The position numbers and the translations under genes were made by a program. This document shows, one piece after another, positions 14,281 through 16,195 of a stretch of DNA of 16,195 nt. Under the pieces are notes generated by a model, which was given only the letters and a program-made list of their open reading frames with translations, ran no database searches and was not told the origin of the DNA. Within the stretch, counting starts at the first letter, position 1. Each line of letters opens with the position of its first letter. Origin of the DNA: Synergistaceae bacterium UBA4088 (GTDB taxonomy: Bacteria; Synergistota; Synergistia; Synergistales; Thermovirgaceae); NCBI GenBank assembly GCA_002382605.1, contig DFYG01000116.1:212-16406 (forward strand), written 5' to 3'.

Positions 14281-15619
14281 CTTTTACCACCAGCGGGCAC
14301 CCCCCGATATCGCCGAAGAAGCGCAGGTCCCTTCCGACCTCGGATATGTTCGCAAGGAGACCCAGCAGGTTTCCGGCTATTGTCATCCCTGCAACCGGTC
14401 TTACGGGGGATCCATCCTTCCCGATCAGGGCGCCCTTGATCCCCAGAGAGAAATCTCCACTGACGGGATCGATCGTGTGTACCCCCATAAGTTCCGTCAC
14501 AAGAATACCGCCGCTGTTGTCACCAAGCATATCTCCTATCCCTCTTGTGCCGGGAAGAATGAACATGTTCGTAAATCCCACTCCCGGCAGCGACCCCGGG
14601 CTCCTGGAAGCGTTTCCCGTGGGAGCTGTCCCAAACCTCCTTGCGTACTTGAGGTCGTAGAGGAACGAGGAGGTCATTCCGCGATCCATGAGCACGGTTC
14701 TCCCCGTGGGAACTCCTTCACCGTCCCATGGAGCTGAACCTATCCCCCATGGCAGAGTTCCGTCATCTACCAGAGAAAGACATCCGCTTCCTATCTTCTC
14801 ACCCATCCTGCCTTTAAGCAGGGAGCGGTTCTTGTAGACCGCCGAGGCCAGGAAAAGCTCTCCTGCCGACTCGACCAGCGAGGCCGCCGCTTCAGGGTCA
14901 AGAACGACATCGTATCTGCCGGTTGGCTCAGGCTTGCCTCCAAGGGTCAGGGCCGTCCTCTCCACGGCCTCACGGGCAGCAAACAGATGGTCCACATCAC
15001 TGACCCGCCTGCTTTCTTCCGAAGCGCCACCCATTTCAAGGCATTCTCCCTCTTCCATCACAACAGTGACGGAGCAGGCGGCAAAAGAGTCTCCATACCA
15101 TCTCAGGATGTTCTCACTCGAGGCGTACATCGTCTCGCCGAAACCGTCGCCCCATGATGACTGCCTGACGGAAACCACTCTTTTATCAGCCGCCGCGGCA
15201 AGATCCGACATCTCCCTGCAGCGGCGCTCTCTTTCTTCATGGGATATTCTGCCTGCTTCAGGATCGAAGACAGGCGGTCCCTCTCTTTCAGAGCTGCCGC
15301 CTTTAAAGAGGTAGAGATCAGCTTCCGGCTCGGATGCACTGCAGTTCGACATGCAGGCTTCGATCAGTTTTTCAGGGATATCCCTGGAGAGGCTGTTCAT
15401 ATCCGCAACTCCCTGACGCCCCTGTTCGTCGATAACCCTGCAGCCTATACGGAAAGACGCGCCCTGAGTGTCCTTTTCCGGTGAACCGTCCCTGAGGGAA
15501 AATTGGGCGGAACTGCCAGCGGAGTAAAGCACATCGGCCATGACGGCTCCCTTTTTCAGGGCCGCCTCGATCAGCCATTCCGCGATCAGCTCTACCTCCC
15601 GTTTCCCGGGGATCTGCAT
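14258..15619 (-). CDS. pmbA: PmbA/TldE-family protein (partner of the TldD protease)
   Basis: 453 residues, the family length. TldD and TldE (PmbA) form a cytoplasmic heterodimeric metalloprotease that degrades unfolded or small peptides and matures some ribosomally made peptides. TldD carries the catalytic HExxxH; none is found here, so this is the non-catalytic TldE-type subunit. Three parts are visible: an N-terminal domain (about 8-85, with ADVLYSAGSSAQFSLRDG), a middle domain (about 115-215) and a C-terminal domain (about 230-450). The last contains VDDGTLPWGIGSAPWDGEG, TGNASR, TNMFILPG and DPVSGDFSLGIKG. The ATG at 15619 overlaps the ltaE stop as TGATG; longer in-frame extensions into ltaE are not coding. 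A tldD partner is not in the window. Confidence 0.92.
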   Translation of the reverse strand: MQIPGKREVELIAEWLIEAALKKGAVMADVLYSAGSSAQFSLRDGSPEKDTQGASFRIGCRVIDEQGRQGVADMNSLSRDIPEKLIEACMSNCSASEPEADLYLFKGGSSEREGPPVFDPEAGRISHEERERRCREMSDLAAAADKRVVSVRQSSWGDGFGETMYASSENILRWYGDSFAACSVTVVMEEGECLEMGGASEESRRVSDVDHLFAAREAVERTALTLGGKPEPTGRYDVVLDPEAAASLVESAGELFLASAVYKNRSLLKGRMGEKIGSGCLSLVDDGTLPWGIGSAPWDGEGVPTGRTVLMDRGMTSSFLYDLKYARRFGTAPTGNASRSPGSLPGVGFTNMFILPGTRGIGDMLGDNSGGILVTELMGVHTIDPVSGDFSLGIKGALIGKDGSPVRPVAGMTIAGNLLGLLANISEVGRDLRFFGDIGGCPLVVKDVSMAGS

Positions 15620-16195
15620 CAAGAGGCCTTCATCTCCTCCATTATGACCTTCCCTGCCCTGTCCACATCCGCCGATGTAACTCCGAAATGGGTGACAAGA
15701 CGGAATCTTCTTTCTGAAACCGCCCCGAACAGGACTCCGCGGGCGGCACACCTGCGGGAAAGCTCGGCGGCATCGGGGCCTGACAGGCCGAGCCGCACAT
15801 AAACCATGTTGGTGGGTCTGCTTACTTCCTCGACCGTCAGCCCCCCGGACCGCAGGATCGCCGAAAGCCTGTCGGCGTTCTCGTGGTCTTCCGCAAGGCG
15901 CCCCGTCATATCTTTCAACGCTATTAGTCCGGCGGCGGCAATTACTCCCGCCTGTCTCAAACCTCCGCCAAGGCGCTTTCTCCAGTGGCGGGCTCTTGCG
16001 ATAAAATCCGAGCTCCCACAGAGCAAAGACCCGACGGGAGCTCCCAACCCCTTGGAAAGGCAGAATTGGACCGAGTCGACGGTTGCCGTGAATTTTTTGA
16101 CGTCTACACTCCACGCGGCTGCGGCGTTGAATACGCGCGCCCCGTCGAGGTGGATCTTCAGCCCGCTGGTCCTGGCAACATCCACAGTGGCACCG
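15619..16195 (-). CDS. ltaE: L-threonine (allo-threonine) aldolase, C-terminal part (5' end off the right edge)
   Basis: About 192 codons of the C-terminal half are present; the family is usually 335-350 residues. It is a PLP enzyme splitting L-threonine or L-allo-threonine to glycine and acetaldehyde in the cytoplasm. Visible motifs are GLKIHLDGARVFNAAAAW (cofactor Asp and Arg region), the Schiff-base lysine motif DSVQFCLSKGLGAPVGS, and HWRKRLGGGLRQAGVIAAAG. The C-terminal small domain ends VIMEEMKAS. It reads open to the window edge with no stop. The stop overlaps the pmbA start as TGATG, so it heads or continues the long housekeeping operon; the promoter lies outside the window. Confidence 0.93.
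   Translation of the reverse strand, partial: GATVDVARTSGLKIHLDGARVFNAAAAWSVDVKKFTATVDSVQFCLSKGLGAPVGSLLCGSSDFIARARHWRKRLGGGLRQAGVIAAAGLIALKDMTGRLAEDHENADRLSAILRSGGLTVEEVSRPTNMVYVRLGLSGPDAAELSRRCAARGVLFGAVSERRFRLVTHFGVTSADVDRAGKVIMEEMKAS

Noticed and set aside
15620..16114. N-terminal extension of the pmbA frame to a 618-residue protein
   Set aside because: The extra residues are low-complexity Arg/Gly-rich sequence lying inside ltaE in another frame. The true start at 15619 has a TGATG overlap and the family-typical length.
1..16195. CRISPR arrays, insertion sequences, integrases, prophage or toxin-antitoxin genes
   Set aside because: No regularly spaced repeats, transposase motifs or terminal inverted repeats were seen on reading both strands. 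The tRNA cluster has no adjacent integrase or direct-repeat tRNA fragment indicating an island.

Overview
The window is about 16.2 kb of dense bacterial chromosome, with almost every gene on the minus strand. GC content looks moderate to high. It combines a diderm-type efflux system (an RND pump with adaptor and a TolC-like outer-membrane channel) with Gram-positive-looking cell-wall genes: a GerMN-domain protein next to a multi-domain N-acetylmuramoyl-L-alanine amidase. That mixture, together with the rph-rdgB-secG order and the PG0541-type protein, suggests a non-model anaerobic diderm. Synergistota is my best guess, but this is inference from gene content and I cannot confirm it without a search.

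Reading the minus strand from right to left there are four blocks. (1) 16195-9203 is a long collinear run: ltaE (5' end cut by the window edge), pmbA/tldE, a secreted cell-wall amidase, a membrane-anchored GerMN protein, rph, rdgB, secG and a nicotinate phosphoribosyltransferase. Most junctions overlap or are under 60 bp, so this reads as one operon mixing cell-wall, RNA and nucleotide housekeeping, secretion and NAD salvage. (2) 9180-8142 is the rplM-rpsI ribosomal operon. It has a near-consensus promoter, a leader with a perfect 7-bp hairpin and a strong rho-independent terminator. (3) 8004-1516 is a five-gene efflux operon: TetR repressor, TolC-like channel, membrane-fusion protein, RND permease and a small PII-like PG0541-family protein. 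All four junctions are 4-nt ATGA/GTGA overlaps, and a TetR-like palindrome lies inside the promoter spacer. (4) 1151-1 is a tRNA-tuf operon with a near-perfect promoter: tRNA-Thr(UGU), tRNA-Tyr(GUA), tRNA-Thr(GGU) and the 5' two-thirds of EF-Tu. The order matches the E. coli thrU-tyrU-glyT-thrT-tufB operon with glyT missing.

The only plus-strand gene trace is at 1258-1504. It is a broken remnant that, read across two frame changes, resembles the N-terminus of an SLC13/DASS-type permease. It lies in the gap between the efflux operon and the tRNA-tuf promoter, where two hairpins are also present. No CRISPR array, insertion sequence, integrase, phage gene or att-like repeat is visible. The window is mostly housekeeping. 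The points most worth a second look are the fully coupled efflux operon with its PII-like partner, the permease remnant, the tRNA-tuf synteny and the L13 leader.
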